NCBI GenBank assembly: GCA_016792765.1
Contig: JAEULD010000065.1
Span: 1 to 63,894 of the forward strand
Source: Candidatus Odyssella sp.
GTDB taxonomy: Bacteria; Pseudomonadota; Alphaproteobacteria; Bin65
Direction of reading: 5' to 3'
Length of the DNA: 63,894 nucleotides
The notes beneath the pieces were generated by a model. That model made no database searches. It had not been told where the DNA came from and worked only from the letters and a program-made list of their open reading frames with translations. A program made the translations under genes and the position numbers. Below are positions 1-8,048 of this stretch, one piece after another. Each line of letters begins with the position of its first letter. The first letter of the stretch is position 1.

Positions 1-410
1 TTGGCCGAAAGCCAGTCGCGGATCGCGGCGCGATCCGGCGCCGGATTCCGCGCCAGCAGCGCCCTGGCCGAGAGGATCATGCCCGGCGTGCAATAGCCGC
101 ACTGGAACGCGCTCCTGGCCTTGAACGCTTCCTGCACCGGATCGAGCGCGCCGCCCGCGGCGAGGCCTTCGATCGTCGTCACCGCGGCGCCGTCCGCCTG
201 CCATGCGAAGGTGGCGCAGGCGGCCATCGGCGCGCCGTCGACGAGGACCGTGCAGGCGCCGCACGTCGCCTGATCGCAGCCGATCTTGGTTCCGGTCAGG
301 CCCCACTGGTCGCGCAGCAGGTCGGCGAGCAGCATCTGCGGCGCCACGCTCGCCCGCAGCGCGCGGCCGTTCAGCGTCAGCGCGATCGCGATCGGTTCCG
401 GTTGGTTCAT
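1..410 (-). CDS. Molybdenum hydroxylase [2Fe-2S] subunit (CoxS/XdhA type), C-terminus cut by window
   Basis: Small iron-sulfur subunit of a xanthine dehydrogenase/CO dehydrogenase-type enzyme, which passes electrons from the molybdenum centre of the large subunit to the FAD subunit. The visible 136 residues carry the plant-ferredoxin cluster (Cys45-x4-Cys50-x2-Cys53, then Cys65) and the start of the second cluster domain (FQCGYCTPG). The matching C-x-C pair would lie beyond the window edge. The start is the ATG whose reverse complement is at 408-410; it overlaps the stop of the FAD-subunit gene in an ATGA junction, so the two are translationally coupled. The catalytic large subunit should follow to the left of position 1. 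The substrate cannot be read from this subunit; nearby aromatic genes suggest an aromatic or N-heterocyclic compound (inference). Confidence 0.9.
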   Translation of the reverse strand, partial: MNQPEPIAIALTLNGRALRASVAPQMLLADLLRDQWGLTGTKIGCDQATCGACTVLVDGAPMAACATFAWQADGAAVTTIEGLAAGGALDPVQEAFKARSAFQCGYCTPGMILSARALLARNPAPDRAAIRDWLSA

Positions 411-1195
411 GGGCGGCCCAGGGATTGCAATTGGCGCGCGAGCAGCACGCGCGCGAGCTTGCGCCGGTAGGCGCCGCCGGCGATCCAGTCCGAGACCGGC
501 TCCGGCAGCGCGTCGGCGATCGCGGCGGCCAGCGCTTCGGCGTCGCCGGGCGCGAACGTGCGGACCAGCGGGCGCTCGAAGGCGCAGCCGAACGCCGCGC
601 GCACCCGGCCGCCGGCGGCGGCGACCGCGACGCTGATCACCGGCTTGAAGCCGCGCTCGAACCGGAAGCGCCCCTCCGGCACCAGCGGAATGTCGATGAA
701 GGCGAGCAAGTCCGCCGGCCAGCGCTCGGCCGAGGCCGGCACCGCCTGCTGCCGTCCGTCCGCGCCGGCGAAGACGAGCGTCGCGTCGAGCGCCATCAGC
801 GCCGGCAGCATGTCGTAGAGCGGATTGGCGGCCATCAGATTGCCGCCGATCGTCGCCGCGTGGCGCACGCGCACGTTGGCCACGCCGCGCCAGACCGCGG
901 CGAGATCGGGCAGTGCGCCGGCGATCGCGCGGTCGGCCGCCAGCTGCGCATAGGTGACGCCGGCGCCCACGCGCAGCACGCCGTCGCGCCGCTCGATCGC
1001 CTTCAGTTCGCCGATGCCGCCGAGCGAGACGATCTCGTCGACGCGGCGCCCGGCGCGCAGCGCCGGCACGAGATCCACGCCGCCGGCGAGGCACACGGCG
1101 CCCGCCGCCAGCGCCGCCGCCGCGTCCGCGATGCGCGACGGCCGCTTCAGGCGGAACGGCGCGATCGCGCTGTGCGAGCCGTAAACTGTCTGCAT
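407..1195 (-). CDS. Molybdenum hydroxylase FAD-binding subunit (CoxM type)
   Basis: Medium flavoprotein subunit of the same molybdenum hydroxylase. It takes electrons from the [2Fe-2S] subunit and delivers them to the final acceptor. The 262-residue protein has the two FAD-binding loops of the CoxM/PCMH fold: AGGVDLVPALR near residue 38 and TIGGNLMAANP near residue 115. It is slightly short for the family (about 270-290). It is the first gene of a leftward operon and is divergent from the MarR regulator at 1465, so the 1196-1464 region should hold both promoters and probably the MarR operator. The arrangement suggests, but does not prove, that MarR controls it. Confidence 0.9.
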   Translation of the reverse strand: MQTVYGSHSAIAPFRLKRPSRIADAAAALAAGAVCLAGGVDLVPALRAGRRVDEIVSLGGIGELKAIERRDGVLRVGAGVTYAQLAADRAIAGALPDLAAVWRGVANVRVRHAATIGGNLMAANPLYDMLPALMALDATLVFAGADGRQQAVPASAERWPADLLAFIDIPLVPEGRFRFERGFKPVISVAVAAAGGRVRAAFGCAFERPLVRTFAPGDAEALAAAIADALPEPVSDWIAGGAYRRKLARVLLARQLQSLGRP

Positions 1196-1464
1196 GTCTC
1201 CCTCGCCGCCATCATGCCGCGCGAGCGCGAAGCGTCAAGCGACGCGGGGTTTGAGGGGCGAAACGCGCGCTGCTGCGCCCGGCTCGCCGCTGCCGCGCGC
1301 CGCGGCGGCGACGGCGAGCGGCAGCGGTTATGTTGCAATCACAATCAATTGTCGGGCGAAGATATCGTCCTACGCCGTCTTTCATGCAAGGATGGCGATT
1401 CCATTACTTGCAAACACAGGCTTCTGGCGCTAGCGTTCTGCGGTCGAACGGCGGAGCGGCATCG

Positions 1465-2028
1465 GTGGCGGAATCGAGATCGCAGCGCGCACGCAAGCCG
1501 GCGGGCCGGAAGCCCGCGGCGCTGACGGCCGTCGCGGCCGGCGCCGGGCGGCCGCAGGCGATCCCGTTCGACCACGAGCGCCATCTTTTCTATTGGTTCA
1601 CGCAGGTGATCGGCCGGCGCGACCGGCATTTGAATCAGGCGCTGCGCCCCTACGGCGTGCGCGTGCCGGAATGGCGGGTGCTCGGCCTGCTGCACAGCCG
1701 GCGCGGCCTCTCGATGTCGGAAGTGGCCGACGCCGCCGCCATCGACCCCACGACGCTGAGCCGCACCGTGGCGCAGCTCGTCAAGGAGGGGCTCGTCGTG
1801 CGGCTCTCGCCGGTCGGCGACAAGCGCGTCACGCGGCTCGCGCTCACGGCCGCCGGCCTGCGCCTCGTCGAGCGCATCCTGCCGATCGTCTTCCGCTTGA
1901 ACGAGATCGCGTTCGCCGGCCTGCCGGCCGGCGTGGTCGAGCTCATGCAATGGGCGTTCGGCCGGATGCGGCACAATCTCGACGCTAACCTCGCGGACGC
2001 GCCGGCGCGCGACACCGCTCGGAACTGA
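1465..2028 (+). CDS. MarR family transcriptional regulator (first copy)
   Basis: Winged-helix regulator that typically represses catabolic genes until an aromatic effector binds. The MarR core (HERHLFYWFTQ through the wing sequence VGDKRVTRLAL) occupies the C-terminal 150 residues, with the recognition-helix segment IDPTTLSRTVAQL. I chose the GTG at 1465 (187 residues) because a GGAG lies 9 bases upstream. The frame is open back to an ATG at 1330, but the extra 45 residues look like translated leader. It closely resembles the second MarR protein at 7391-7885 (shared pattern of HxFYxF, IxGRRDxxL, LRPxG, WRVL, TTLSRT), so the two probably arose by duplication and bracket the dioxygenase-transporter block. 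It reads into the dioxygenase genes with a 40-bp gap. Confidence 0.85.
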   Translation: MAESRSQRARKPAGRKPAALTAVAAGAGRPQAIPFDHERHLFYWFTQVIGRRDRHLNQALRPYGVRVPEWRVLGLLHSRRGLSMSEVADAAAIDPTTLSRTVAQLVKEGLVVRLSPVGDKRVTRLALTAAGLRLVERILPIVFRLNEIAFAGLPAGVVELMQWAFGRMRHNLDANLADAPARDTARN

Positions 2029-2068
2029 TCCACGGCAGAAGGCCCCAGGGCGGGCTCGGGAGGAGACG

Positions 2069-3382
2069 ATGGCACGATACGGCATCAACGAACTGCGCGG
2101 CATGGTCGAGCCCGACCGGGTGCATCGCGCGACCTACGGCGATCCCGAGATCTTCGAGCTGGAGATGGAGCGGATCTTCAACCGCGTCTGGACCTATGTC
2201 GGCCACGAGAGCCAGGTGAAGAAGCCGGGCGACTATTGGACGGTCACCATCGGCCGCCAGCCGATGATCATGATCCGCGGCGAAGACGGGAAGGTGCACG
2301 TCCTCTTCAACTGCTGCCCGCACCGCGGAAACCTCCTGATCGGAGACCGCTCGGGCAACGTCGAGAAGAGCATCGTCTGCTCCTACCACGCGTGGCAGTT
2401 CAACTACGACGGCTCGCCGAAGGCGATCCCGCTCGCGAAGGGCTACGAGGGCACCAAGCTCGATCCCTCGGGGCGCGCCTGCGCGGTCAGGCGCGCGCCG
2501 CGCCAGGACAGCTATCGCGGCTTCGTGTTCGCGAGCCTCGCCGACAGCGGGCCCTCGCTGCTCGACTGGCTCGGCGCCAGCCGGGTGGCGTTCGACCAGA
2601 TGTGCGACCGCGCGCCCGACGGCGAGGTGGAGGTGGTGCCCACCTGCTTCCGCGTGCTGCAGCGGTCGAACTGGAAGTTCTTCCTCGAGAACCAGCTCGA
2701 CGTCGCGCACGCGGTGGTCACGCACGAATCGACCGGCCGCGCGGCGATGGACGTGGAAGAGCAGGTGAAGGCCAAGAGCGGCAGCGCGCCGTTCGACTAT
2801 CACTTCCTCTCCGGCTTCACGATGCCGCTCGGCGCCTGGGACAAGATGACGACCGTGAACTATCCGCACGGCCATTCGGTGCTCGAGGGCTACATGAGCC
2901 TGAGGCCGAAGGACCCGATCTCGCTGGAGTACGAAGCCGTCATGAAGGCGAAATACGGCGAGGCGCGCACCAACGAGATCCTCGACAAGAACATCCATCA
3001 CGTCATCTGCTGGCCGGGCCTCTCGATCCAGCCGCCGCTGCAGCAGCTGCGCGCGATCCGCCCGCTCGCGCACGACCAGACGCTCACCGAGCTCTGGCAC
3101 TTCCGCCTCAAGGGGGCGCCCGAGCCGATCTACCGGCGCGCGCTCGGCTATTTCAACCTCGTCAACTCGCCGTCCACGATGGTGAACGCCGACGATCTCT
3201 GGAATTTCCGCAAGCAGCACGAGGGGCTGCGGTCCGAGGGCAGCGAGTGGGTGAGCCTGCACCGCTACCTCGGGCAGGACGACGAAGCCGGCGGCGTCGT
3301 CCGCACGCGCATCGGCACCAGCGAGGCGCCGCTGCGCAACTATTTCAAGGCCTGGGCCGAATACATGACGGCGGGGAACTGA
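2069..3382 (+). CDS. Aromatic ring-hydroxylating dioxygenase, alpha subunit (Rieske)
   Basis: Catalytic large subunit of a Rieske non-heme iron dioxygenase, which adds both atoms of O2 to an aromatic ring to give a cis-dihydrodiol. The 437-residue length is normal. The N-terminal Rieske domain has Cys83-Pro-His85 and Cys104-Ser-Tyr-His107. The catalytic domain has the mononuclear iron motif ENQLDVAHAVVTH (Asp, His and His in D-x2-H-x4-H spacing). A strong ribosome-binding site (GGGAGGAGACG) precedes the ATG. It is followed 2 bp later by its beta subunit. Overall pattern suggests the benzoate/terephthalate/anthranilate branch, but the substrate cannot be assigned. No ferredoxin or reductase gene is adjacent. 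Confidence 0.92.
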   Translation: MARYGINELRGMVEPDRVHRATYGDPEIFELEMERIFNRVWTYVGHESQVKKPGDYWTVTIGRQPMIMIRGEDGKVHVLFNCCPHRGNLLIGDRSGNVEKSIVCSYHAWQFNYDGSPKAIPLAKGYEGTKLDPSGRACAVRRAPRQDSYRGFVFASLADSGPSLLDWLGASRVAFDQMCDRAPDGEVEVVPTCFRVLQRSNWKFFLENQLDVAHAVVTHESTGRAAMDVEEQVKAKSGSAPFDYHFLSGFTMPLGAWDKMTTVNYPHGHSVLEGYMSLRPKDPISLEYEAVMKAKYGEARTNEILDKNIHHVICWPGLSIQPPLQQLRAIRPLAHDQTLTELWHFRLKGAPEPIYRRALGYFNLVNSPSTMVNADDLWNFRKQHEGLRSEGSEWVSLHRYLGQDDEAGGVVRTRIGTSEAPLRNYFKAWAEYMTAGN

Positions 3383-3384
3383 CC

Positions 3385-3933
3385 ATGCTGACCGTGACCG
3401 CACCGGCGCCGCTCGCAGCTCCCAAGCCCGGCGCCGCCCGCGCCTCCGTTCCGCTCGACGTCCAGCGCGACGTCGAGCAGTTCCTCTATCGCCAGGCCGA
3501 TCTGCTCGACGGCAAGGCCTGGCAGGACTACATCGACTGCTTCGCGCCCGACGGCGTCTATTGGATGCCGGCGCATCCCCACCAGACGTCCGGCGACGGC
3601 GTGCCCAGCATCTTCTTCGAGGATCGCAATCTGATGACGATCCGCATGAAGCGCATGCTGCATCCGCGCGCGTGGTCGCAGAAGACGCAATGGGGCACGA
3701 GCCACGTCGTCGGAAACGTCGCGATCGAATCGCACGATCCGAAGAGCGGCGCCGTCGTCTGCCGCTCGCGCTTCCACATGCTGGATTTCCGCCGCGACCA
3801 GAGCCGCCACTTCGCCGGCTCCTACGTGCACCGGCTGGCGAAGACCGGCGACGGGTATCGCATCGCGCTGCAGCGCGTCGACATGGTCAACGGCGAGGGT
3901 ATGTACGAATACGTGTTGCAAGCCTGGGTCTGA
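3385..3933 (+). CDS. Aromatic ring-hydroxylating dioxygenase, beta subunit
   Basis: Small structural subunit of the Rieske dioxygenase (alpha3beta3 type). The 182-residue NTF2-like cone fold of the family is recognisable from the opening QFLYRQADLLD..W..YIDCFAPDGVYWMP and the closing HRLAKTGDGYRIALQRVDMVN. The ATG lies 2 bp after the alpha-subunit stop, so the pair is co-translated. Its presence places the alpha subunit among two-subunit dioxygenases of the benzoate/naphthalene kind rather than single-subunit demethylases. Confidence 0.9.
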   Translation: MLTVTAPAPLAAPKPGAARASVPLDVQRDVEQFLYRQADLLDGKAWQDYIDCFAPDGVYWMPAHPHQTSGDGVPSIFFEDRNLMTIRMKRMLHPRAWSQKTQWGTSHVVGNVAIESHDPKSGAVVCRSRFHMLDFRRDQSRHFAGSYVHRLAKTGDGYRIALQRVDMVNGEGMYEYVLQAWV

Positions 3934-4140
3934 GTCGAATAGGTGAGAATGCACATAAGTTAGGCGGAGGAGGCCGCGGGAACGCCCCGTCCCGCATCGC
4001 GACCGGCGACGGCGCGACGCGGGGCGGGGCGGGCCTGTTTTGCCGGTGAAACGCGGGCGCGGAGGCGAGAAATGCCTTGCCCGCGCCGCGCACCGCTCTA
4101 ATTTCGGCCGGTCGCGTTTCGAGCGCGCGCGGGGGGAGCG

Positions 4141-5013
4141 TTGGAGCTCGTCAATTTCCTCGGCATTCAGCTGCTGAACGCGCTGTGGCTTTCGGCGCTG
4201 CTGTTCATGCTCGCGGTCGGGCTCTCGGTCGTGTTCGGCCTGCTCGACGTGCTCAACCTCGCGCATTGCACGCTCTACATGATCGGGGCCTATATCGGCT
4301 TCACGATCGCGAACTGGCTCGGCTCCTACTGGCTGGCGCTCGCGGTGGCGCCGGTCGCGGTCACCGTCGTCGGCGCCGTACTCTACGTCGCGCTGCTGCG
4401 CCGCCTGCGCGGCAACCACCTGATCCAGGCGCTGGTCACGTTCGGGCTGCTGTTCGTCGGCTACGACGCGGCGCGCATGATCTGGGGCGTCGATCAGTTC
4501 CGCATGGCCGAGCCGGCGCTGCTCTCGGGCAGCTTCCCGGTCTTCGGGCAGGGCTACCCGGTCTACCGCCTGTTCGTGTTCGCGGTCGGCCTCGTCACCG
4601 CGGTGGCGCTCTATCTCGGGCTCGAGCGCACGCGCCTCGGCGCCGTCGTGCGCGCCGGCGTCGACGACCGCGAGACGGCGGCGGTGCTCGGCATCAACAT
4701 CGACCGCGCGTTCTTCATCGTGTTCTGCATCGGCACCGCGCTGGCCGGCTTCGCCGGCGTGCTGGCGGCGCCGATCCGCACGGTCGAGCCGGGCATGGAC
4801 GTGGAGATCCTCATCCCGGCGCTCGTCGTCGTCGTGATCGGCGGGCCGGGCAGCTTGAAGGGCGCCGTGCTCGGCGCGCTCATCATCGGCACCGCCGACA
4901 CGTTCGGCCCGGTGCTCCTGCCCGAATTTTCCTCTTTCACGATGTACGCGGTCATGGCGGCGATCCTGCTCGTGCGGCCGCAGGGCCTGCTGCCCGTGAA
5001 GCCCGCGCACTGA
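4141..5013 (+). CDS. livH: Branched-chain amino acid-type ABC transporter permease (LivH family)
   Basis: Integral membrane permease of the HAAT family, 290 residues, with about eight hydrophobic helices. Typical LivH features are the opening NFLGIQLLNALWLSALLFMLAVGLS, GLLDVLNLAHC, and the cytoplasmic loop GAVVRAGVDDRETAAVLGIN that docks to the ATPases. The start is TTG at 4141, preceded by GGGGGGAGC. It heads livHMGF, separated by 207 bp from the dioxygenase genes. In relatives this family also imports aromatic acids, and the surrounding ring-hydroxylating genes suggest that here (inference). Confidence 0.9.
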   Translation: MELVNFLGIQLLNALWLSALLFMLAVGLSVVFGLLDVLNLAHCTLYMIGAYIGFTIANWLGSYWLALAVAPVAVTVVGAVLYVALLRRLRGNHLIQALVTFGLLFVGYDAARMIWGVDQFRMAEPALLSGSFPVFGQGYPVYRLFVFAVGLVTAVALYLGLERTRLGAVVRAGVDDRETAAVLGINIDRAFFIVFCIGTALAGFAGVLAAPIRTVEPGMDVEILIPALVVVVIGGPGSLKGAVLGALIIGTADTFGPVLLPEFSSFTMYAVMAAILLVRPQGLLPVKPAH

Positions 5014-5978
5014 TGCCGGCGCGCGATCCGCTCTCGCTGCCGGTCCTCGCGCTGCTGTTCGGCGGCGTGCTGGCCGCGGCGCTGTTCGTCGACGCCTATC
5101 GCCTCACGATCGTGATCGAGATCGCGATCCTCGTGATCTTCGTGTTGAGCCTCGATTTCCTCGTCGGCTATGCGGGCCTCGTCAGCTTCGGCCACGCCGG
5201 CTTCATGGGCGTCGGCGCCTACGCGCTCGCCTATCTCGCGCACTTCCAGGGCTGGCCCTCCGGCGTCGCGATCCTGGCCGGCGTCGCCTGCGGCGCGCTC
5301 TCCGGCATCGCGATCGGCGCGCTGGTCACGCGCGTCTCGGGCGTGTTCTTCATCATGGTCACGCTCGCGGTCAGCATGATGTTCTGGGCCTGGGCCTCGA
5401 AGGCGCGCAAGTTCGGCGCCGACGACGGGCTCGGCGGCCTGAAGCGCATGGACCTGAAGCCGCTCGGGCTCGATCTCAACGACGATCGCACCTTCGCCGT
5501 CGTCTGCGTCGTGCTCGCGGTGCTGGCCTATCTGCTGTTCCGCTGGCTGGTGCGCTCGCCGTTCGGCCAGACGCTCAAGGCGATCAAGCAGAACGAGAAC
5601 CGCGCCCGCGCGCTCGGCTGCCCGGTGCAGCGCTACAAGGTGGCGGCGTTCGCGATCGCCGGCGCCGTCGCCGCTTTCGCCGGCGCGCTGCACCTCCAGA
5701 ACACGAAATTCGTCCATCCCGAGGTCGCGCACTGGATCCGCTCGGGCGAGGGGCTCATCGTCGTCATCGTCGGCGGCGCCGGCACGCTCACCGGCCCGGT
5801 GATCGGCGGCTTCCTGTTCGTGCTGTTCCACCGCATCGTCGAGAGCTTCACGACGCACTGGCAGATCTGGATGGGCCTGCTGTTCGTCGCGATCGTGCTG
5901 GCGGCGCCGGACGGCATTTTCGGCCGGCTGCTCTCGCTCGTCCGGCGCAAGGCGCCGAAGGGCCCGGGCGATGCTTGA
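5013..5978 (+). CDS. livM: Branched-chain amino acid-type ABC transporter permease (LivM family)
   Basis: Second membrane permease of the HAAT transporter, 321 residues. It shows LivM signatures: LDFLVGYAGLVSFGHAGFMGVGAYA in the first third and the EAA-like loop (GQTLKAIKQNENRARALGCPV) around residue 190. The ATG overlaps the livH stop (TGATG at 5011-5015), so it is translationally coupled. It ends inside the start of livG, an 8-bp overlap. Confidence 0.9.
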   Translation: MPARDPLSLPVLALLFGGVLAAALFVDAYRLTIVIEIAILVIFVLSLDFLVGYAGLVSFGHAGFMGVGAYALAYLAHFQGWPSGVAILAGVACGALSGIAIGALVTRVSGVFFIMVTLAVSMMFWAWASKARKFGADDGLGGLKRMDLKPLGLDLNDDRTFAVVCVVLAVLAYLLFRWLVRSPFGQTLKAIKQNENRARALGCPVQRYKVAAFAIAGAVAAFAGALHLQNTKFVHPEVAHWIRSGEGLIVVIVGGAGTLTGPVIGGFLFVLFHRIVESFTTHWQIWMGLLFVAIVLAAPDGIFGRLLSLVRRKAPKGPGDA

Positions 5979-6708
5979 GGTCGCCGGCCTGCGCAAGAGC
6001 TTCGGCTCGCTGCTCGTCACCGACGACGTGTCGCTTTCGCTGGCGGCCGGGGCGCGCGAGGCGGTGATCGGCCCCAACGGCGCCGGCAAGACGACGCTGT
6101 TCAACCTCCTGAGCGGCGAATTGCGCCCCGATGCGGGCACGATCCGGCTCGCCGGGCGCGACGTCACGCGGCTGCCGCCCGACCGGCGCGTGACGGCCGG
6201 CCTCGCGCGGAGCTTCCAGCGCAACAATCTGTTCCTCGGCATGACGGTCGCGGAAAGCCTGGCCACGGCCGTGGCGCTGCGCCGCGGCGAGAGCCGCGTG
6301 TTCTGGCGCCCGTTCGCGGGGGCGCGGGCCCTGCACGAGCGCGCGGCGCGGCTCGCCGAATCGGTCGGCCTCGCCGAGCGGCTGCAGACCGACGTCCGCC
6401 ATCTCTCCTACGGCAGCCAGCGCCAGCTCGAGATCGCGCTGGCGCTCGCCGCGGAGCCGCGCCTGCTGCTGCTCGACGAGCCCACCGCCGGCATGAGCCC
6501 GGAAGAGACGAAGACGATGCAGCGCCTGATCGCCGGCCTGCCGCGCGATCTCACGCTGCTGCTGATCGAGCACGACATGGACGTGGTGTTCGAGATGGCC
6601 GAGCGCATCACGGTGCTCGATTACGGCCGGGTGCTCGTGCAGGGGACGCCCGACGAGATCCGTCGCTCGGCCGTCGTGAAGCAGATCTACCTCGGCGAGG
6701 CCGGGTGA
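5971..6708 (+). CDS. livG: HAAT-family ABC transporter ATP-binding protein (LivG)
   Basis: First of two ATPases that energise the LivHM permease. The 245-residue protein has Walker A GPNGAGKTT (near residue 35), a signature LSYGSQRQLEIALAL and Walker B LLLLDEPTAGM. The signature is slightly degenerate (SYGSQ for SGGQQ), as is usual for LivG. It overlaps livM by 8 bp and livF by 1 bp. Confidence 0.93.
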   Translation: MLEVAGLRKSFGSLLVTDDVSLSLAAGAREAVIGPNGAGKTTLFNLLSGELRPDAGTIRLAGRDVTRLPPDRRVTAGLARSFQRNNLFLGMTVAESLATAVALRRGESRVFWRPFAGARALHERAARLAESVGLAERLQTDVRHLSYGSQRQLEIALALAAEPRLLLLDEPTAGMSPEETKTMQRLIAGLPRDLTLLLIEHDMDVVFEMAERITVLDYGRVLVQGTPDEIRRSAVVKQIYLGEAG

Positions 6709-7406
6709 TGCCGGCGCTGCTCGAAGTCGAGGATCTCCACGCCTATTACGGCGAAAGCCACGTTCTCCAGGGCATCAGCCTCGCCGTGCCGAAGGGCGAG
6801 GTGGTGGCGCTGATGGGCCGGAACGGCGCCGGCAAGACGACGACGATGCGCGCGATCGTCGGCCTGGTGACGCCGCGCCGCGGCGCCGTGCGCTTCGCGG
6901 GCAGGCCGCTCGCGGGCCTGCGCACCTACGAGATCGCGCAGGGCGGCGTGGCGCTCGTGCCCGAGACGCGCGGCATCTTTCCCTCGCTCACCGTGCTCGA
7001 AAACCTCACCGTGGCCGCGCGCGGCGCGGGGCCGTGGACGCTGCGGCGCGTGTTCGAGACGTTTCCGCGCCTCGAGCAGCGCCGGAAGAATCTCGGCGGC
7101 CAGCTCTCGGGCGGCGAGCAGCAGATGCTCTCGATCGCGCGCGCGCTGATGACGCATCCCGAGCTCCTGATGCTCGACGAGCCGGGCGAAGGCTTGGCGC
7201 CGATCATCGTGCAGGATATCCATCGCATCCTCGCGAACCTCAAGGACGAGGGGGTGACGATGCTGCTGGTCGAGAAGAGCTTCGCCTTCGCCACCAGCCT
7301 CGCCGACACGGTCTATGTGATCGGCAAGGGCCAGGTGCGGTGGCAGGGGCCGGCCGAAGGCCTCAAGGCGGCCGAAGACGTGAAGTCGACATGGCTCGGC
7401 GTCTAG
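6708..7406 (+). CDS. livF: HAAT-family ABC transporter ATP-binding protein (LivF)
   Basis: Second ATPase of the importer, 232 residues. Walker A is GRNGAGKTT, signature LSGGEQQMLSIARAL and Walker B LLMLDEPGEGL, where Gly-Glu replaces the more usual SxGL of LivF. The ATG at 6708 shares its A with the livG stop (TGATG); a GTG at 6705 is a less likely start. Its 3' end overlaps the second MarR gene by 16 bp, so regulator and transporter are one transcript. Confidence 0.92.
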   Translation: MPALLEVEDLHAYYGESHVLQGISLAVPKGEVVALMGRNGAGKTTTMRAIVGLVTPRRGAVRFAGRPLAGLRTYEIAQGGVALVPETRGIFPSLTVLENLTVAARGAGPWTLRRVFETFPRLEQRRKNLGGQLSGGEQQMLSIARALMTHPELLMLDEPGEGLAPIIVQDIHRILANLKDEGVTMLLVEKSFAFATSLADTVYVIGKGQVRWQGPAEGLKAAEDVKSTWLGV

Positions 7407-7885
7407 GCGCGCGGCGCGGCGCGGCGCGCCCGCCGGGCGATGCGCTGGCCTTCGATCTCGATCGCCACATCTTCTACCTGTTCGGCCAGATCTACGGCCG
7501 CCGCGACCAGCAGCTCGCGAAGAGCCTCCGGCCGTTCGGCCTGTCGGTGCCGCAATGGCGCGTTCTGGCCGCGCTGGTCGATCGCGGCGCGTGCACGATC
7601 AACCGCCTGTCGGACCTCACCGTCGTCGACCGCACGACCCTGAGCCGCACGCTCGATCGCATGGAGAAGAACGGCCTCGTGGCGCGCCGGCGCGTCGAGG
7701 CCGACAAGCGCAGCTACGAGATCCGCCTCGCCGCCGCGGGGCGCGCCATGCTGCGGCGCATCTGGCCGGTGATGTCGTACCACAATGCGCGCGCGGTCGC
7801 CGGGATCGCGCCGCGCGAGCTGGCGCAGCTCCGCGCGGTCATCGAGAAGATGATCGCCAACGTCGCCGTGCCGCCGGAGATGTAG
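7391..7885 (+). CDS. MarR family transcriptional regulator (second copy)
   Basis: 164-residue winged-helix regulator, last gene of the liv operon. It shows the same architecture as the first MarR copy: LDRHIFYLFGQ, IYGRRDQQLAKSLRPFG, WRVLAALVD, recognition helix VVDRTTLSRTLDRM and wing VEADKRSYEIRLAAAG. The ATG at 7391 lies within the end of livF. Placement at the end of the transporter operon suggests autoregulation or control of the divergently placed Rieske oxygenase gene; no operator is evident. Confidence 0.85.
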   Translation: MARRLGARRGAARPPGDALAFDLDRHIFYLFGQIYGRRDQQLAKSLRPFGLSVPQWRVLAALVDRGACTINRLSDLTVVDRTTLSRTLDRMEKNGLVARRRVEADKRSYEIRLAAAGRAMLRRIWPVMSYHNARAVAGIAPRELAQLRAVIEKMIANVAVPPEM

Positions 7886-7904
7886 GCGGCGGCGCCTCGT
7901 TCGC

Positions 7905-8031
7905 GTCCGTCCTTCGAGGCGCGACGAACGCAAGAGCGTTCGACGCGCACCTCAGGACGAGGCGGCATTTGCTCCAACAACTACGGCCTCATCCTGAGGT
8001 GCGGCCCTCTTGGGCCGCCTCGAAGGATGGA
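7905..8031. repeat. Two inverted copies of a palindromic intergenic repeat
   Basis: Copy one spans about 7905-7963 and copy two about 7985-8031, in opposite orientation. Both share an outer GTCCxTCCTTCGAGGC arm and an inner CACCTCAGGA(C/T)GAGGC arm with different centres. Copy two has a hairpin with 7-bp arms 8001-8007 and 8012-8018. The element resembles the dispersed GCCTCATCCTGAGG...CTCGAAGGATG repeats common between genes in Hyphomicrobiales and relatives (from memory). It lies between convergent genes and could fold as a long hairpin ending both transcripts. Confidence 0.75.
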
Positions 8032-8048
8032 CGCGCGTACAGCGCCGG

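Noticed and set aside
2236-3384. Upstream extension of the dioxygenase beta subunit inside the alpha gene
   Set aside because: The extension is out of frame with the alpha subunit and has no family character; the beta subunit starts at 3385.
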